A stretch of DNA of 64,000 bases from Anaerobacillus alkalidiazotrophicus (GTDB lineage: Bacteria > Bacillota > Bacilli > Bacillales_H > Anaerobacillaceae), in contig NZ_MLQS01000030.1 in NCBI RefSeq assembly GCF_001866055.1, forward strand, positions 621,500-685,499. Reading direction: 5' to 3'. A program made the position numbers and the translations under genes. Below the pieces are notes generated by a model, which worked only from the letters and a program-made list of their open reading frames with translations, was not told the origin of the DNA and did no database searches. This document shows positions 62,375 through 64,000 of this stretch, piece by piece; the first letter of the stretch is position 1; each line of letters begins with the position of its first letter.

Positions 62375-62788
62375 ATGCAGAGAGCCGATACTTTCATTAT
62401 GAAGAAAGAAGTTTACTTGGAAATGATTAATTGTTGTAGACAGAAATTGCCACTTGAAGGTTGTGGTTTAATTTCAGGTAGAGAAGGATTTGGGGAAACA
62501 CTTTGGTGTCTTCCTGACTCTTCTATTAGTCAGTCGATGTTTTACATTTCTCAAGATACACTTTTTTCAGTAGTAAAACAAATTGAAAAAAGAAATGAAA
62601 AATTAACTGGAGTCTTTCATTCACATCCGACAACTCCGGCCTATCCTTCATCCTATGATATCAGAAATAATCCTTACTCACATTTAGCGTATTTAATTGT
62701 ATCATTCAAAAAGAGTGAACCTGATGTTGGGATCTTTAAAATCATCAATCAAAAGCATGTGTCTCCGTTAAAAATAAAAGTAGTCTAA
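62375..62788 (+). CDS. JAMM/Mov34 (M67) metalloprotease-like protein
   Basis: 137 residues. The JAMM zinc motif is complete: Glu28 in LEGCGLISG, His82 and His84 in VFHSHPTTPAYPSSYD, Ser92/93 and Asp95. Members cleave isopeptide or C-terminal peptide bonds, for example on ubiquitin-like or sulfur-carrier proteins. ATG 62375 uses AAGGAAG inside the end of the coiled-coil gene, so the two are translationally linked. No ubiquitin-like gene is visible nearby. In a late sporulation operon it might trim a coat protein, which is speculative. Confidence 0.82.
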   Translation: MQRADTFIMKKEVYLEMINCCRQKLPLEGCGLISGREGFGETLWCLPDSSISQSMFYISQDTLFSVVKQIEKRNEKLTGVFHSHPTTPAYPSSYDIRNNPYSHLAYLIVSFKKSEPDVGIFKIINQKHVSPLKIKVV

Positions 62789-62864
62789 GGTTGTTTGTGG
62801 AATCACTCTTCGTTTGTATGCATAAACTAAAGTAGCAAAACTAAAAAGTTTGGGAGTGAGAGAT

Positions 62865-63047
62865 GTGACAACCCCTAATAGAAAAATTCATTATGGTTCA
62901 ACGAATATGAATTCAAGAACACCTACCTATATTGCTAGGAAAACACCAGCAACCAAAATAACTAAAGTAATACCTTCTACACCTAGAACGGCATATTCCC
63001 AACCTAGATCTGGTTGTAATTGTGGAAATAAAATAGCCAAACGATAA
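62865..63047 (+). CDS. Small basic spore-associated protein (60 aa)
   Basis: A Thr/Pro/Arg-rich, low-complexity peptide (PTYIARKTPATKITKVIPST) ending SGCNCGNKIAKR with two Cys. GTG 62865 follows GGGAGTGAG. CATAAACTA at 62821-62829 fits a sigma-K -10. Ends with a terminator at 63117. No family recognised; composition and context fit a small coat protein. Confidence 0.55.
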   Translation: MTTPNRKIHYGSTNMNSRTPTYIARKTPATKITKVIPSTPRTAYSQPRSGCNCGNKIAKR

Positions 63048-63116
63048 TCTTAACCTCACTATTAAGAGGTAACATTTGCATTTTCTCTTAGAGATATTAT
63101 TTAAAAATGGCCCATA

Positions 63117-63153
63117 AATATCCCTGTCTTATTAAAGATAGGGATATTTGTTT
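63117..63153 (+). terminator. Terminator after the small basic gene
   Basis: AAATATCCCT/AGGGATATTT with inner TCTT/AAGA pairing, followed by GTTTTC. Confidence 0.8.
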
Positions 63154-63275
63154 TCTATGACAAAAGTGTAAAAAATTAGGACTAAAACAAACGAAAGCCT
63201 TAAGTGCTTGACCTATACAATGAACATTCATTTGCATTTAATAAAGTATAACTTAGAAAGGAGTGAAAATAAAAA

Positions 63276-64000
63276 ATGTCAATGAAAGGTAAAGTTGTTT
63301 CTTGTAAACATCAAGTGAAAGACGTAAAAACATTATCGGAATGTTCAGCAGAGTTTCGTCCAGTTGTAGGTGTTGATGGTCCATTAGTCGCAAAAATTCC
63401 GGTGGTGTTAGCAGAGCCAGAAGTACAAATTAATGTTGAAGCTTTAATTCCTCTACCAGAAAGAGTATTAGAAATTAAACGAATTTTAAAAGATTTAAAG
63501 ATTACACAATGTAAGCTAGTTCCTTCAGGGCGCTTTGTAGATGGTTTGCGAATTTACAAGTTATTCCTTGAGGGGTGTGTACGTAAAAACATCGAATATG
63601 CAACAGTAGATAGTCATCCACGTAATAAGTTCCGTATCTCAGGAGATATTAAACACACAACTGTAAACGTCCCATGGCATTGTGTTGTTGAAGTTCCACT
63701 AGATCCAGATATTTTAGTATTTAGAGAACCAAGATTTTTCTCAGATCGAATTGATTTTATTAGTAAAAGTGGCTTAAGTAGAGATCCACACGAGGTTATA
63801 CTACGCAATAGATCTGACTTCCAAGAAAAACCGTTCTGTGAAATTGTTGATGCAGAAGTAGTTGAATTAGACATTCAAGAAGATGGAGCATGTTGGGTAC
63901 AAGGGGAAAAAACGTTTAGAAAATTAAGAGAAAAAATGGTTATTCATGTAGCATTCAAAATCTTACAAACACAACAAGTAAATATTCCAAGAAATAACGG
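63276..64000 (+). CDS. Unrecognised protein, partial (runs off right edge)
   Basis: The first 241 residues are visible: MSMKGKVVSCKHQVKD, CSAEFRPVVGVDGPLVAKIPVVLAEPEVQINVEA, KLFLEGCVRKNIEYATV, VNVPWHCVVEVPLDPDILVFREPRFF. Two similar beta-rich segments, each introduced by 'K..V..A.Q' type strands (about 25-130 and 195-241), suggest a duplicated domain of the kind seen in spore-associated SPOCS/DUF3794 proteins, but I am not sure of the family. ATG 63276 follows AAAGGAGTG. Position after coat genes suggests a spore role. Confidence 0.6.
   Translation, partial: MSMKGKVVSCKHQVKDVKTLSECSAEFRPVVGVDGPLVAKIPVVLAEPEVQINVEALIPLPERVLEIKRILKDLKITQCKLVPSGRFVDGLRIYKLFLEGCVRKNIEYATVDSHPRNKFRISGDIKHTTVNVPWHCVVEVPLDPDILVFREPRFFSDRIDFISKSGLSRDPHEVILRNRSDFQEKPFCEIVDAEVVELDIQEDGACWVQGEKTFRKLREKMVIHVAFKILQTQQVNIPRNN

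Noticed and set aside
1..64000. tRNA or rRNA genes
   Set aside because: I looked for conserved tRNA arms and rRNA segments and saw none.

Overview
The window comes from a low-GC, endospore-forming member of the Bacillaceae. The evidence is the gene content (prpE, fabI with a FapR-like operator, a YjcZ-type peptide, a DUF1360/YjcA protein, sps and cge homologues, BMQ_0737-type coat proteins), AAGGAGG ribosome-binding sites with many TTG/GTG starts, and repeated mother-cell sigma-K-like promoters (AC-N16/17-CATAnnnTA). The genus cannot be fixed from the sequence; an alkaliphilic or anaerobic Bacillus relative is only a guess.

Layout. 1-6.1 kb is core or ordinary sequence: prpE (partial), a CPA2-type cation/proton antiporter, a zinc-ribbon peptide, fabI, a repeat-rich peptidoglycan amidase and a small sporulation peptide. 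6.1-6.7 kb holds tandem non-coding repeats that recur at 51.4-51.8 kb. Between these repeats lies about 45 kb devoted almost entirely to spore-surface glycans and glycoproteins: two dTDP-rhamnose (spsIJKL) loci, one complete and one decayed; an SpsA homologue with an unusual C-terminal extension; about ten further glycosyltransferases; a sugar formyltransferase; a DegT aminotransferase; a UDP-GlcNAc-derived 6-deoxy-L-aminosugar operon; a WbsX/GH99-like protein; five intact sulfotransferase genes plus one fragment; and secreted-looking structural proteins, including a 792-residue collagen-like protein, a BclA-type collagen/jelly-roll protein and two beta-helix proteins. The block also carries many relics (PglD/NeuD, a nucleotide-sugar dehydrogenase, GalU, rmlB/C/D, IS1380 and IS1182-like transposases), so it is turning over fast.

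51.8-55.4 kb is an operon for a sulfate-type permease, APS kinase and ATP sulfurylase, which makes PAPS, the donor needed by the sulfotransferases; no PAPS reductase is present in it. 55.5-64 kb holds a CgeB-like glycosyltransferase, three BMQ_0737-type coat proteins, a long coiled-coil protein, a JAMM protease-like protein and two further small or partial genes.

Reading as a whole: the mother cell appears to make activated sugars, assemble oligosaccharides on collagen-like and beta-helix proteins of the outermost spore layer, and sulfate them with PAPS made by the adjacent operon. A sulfated spore-surface glycan, and a shared roughly 110-residue domain (starting with FSTGPI or a close variant) that occurs alone, N-terminally or C-terminally in four proteins, are the two most interesting proposals. 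Both are inferences from gene content.
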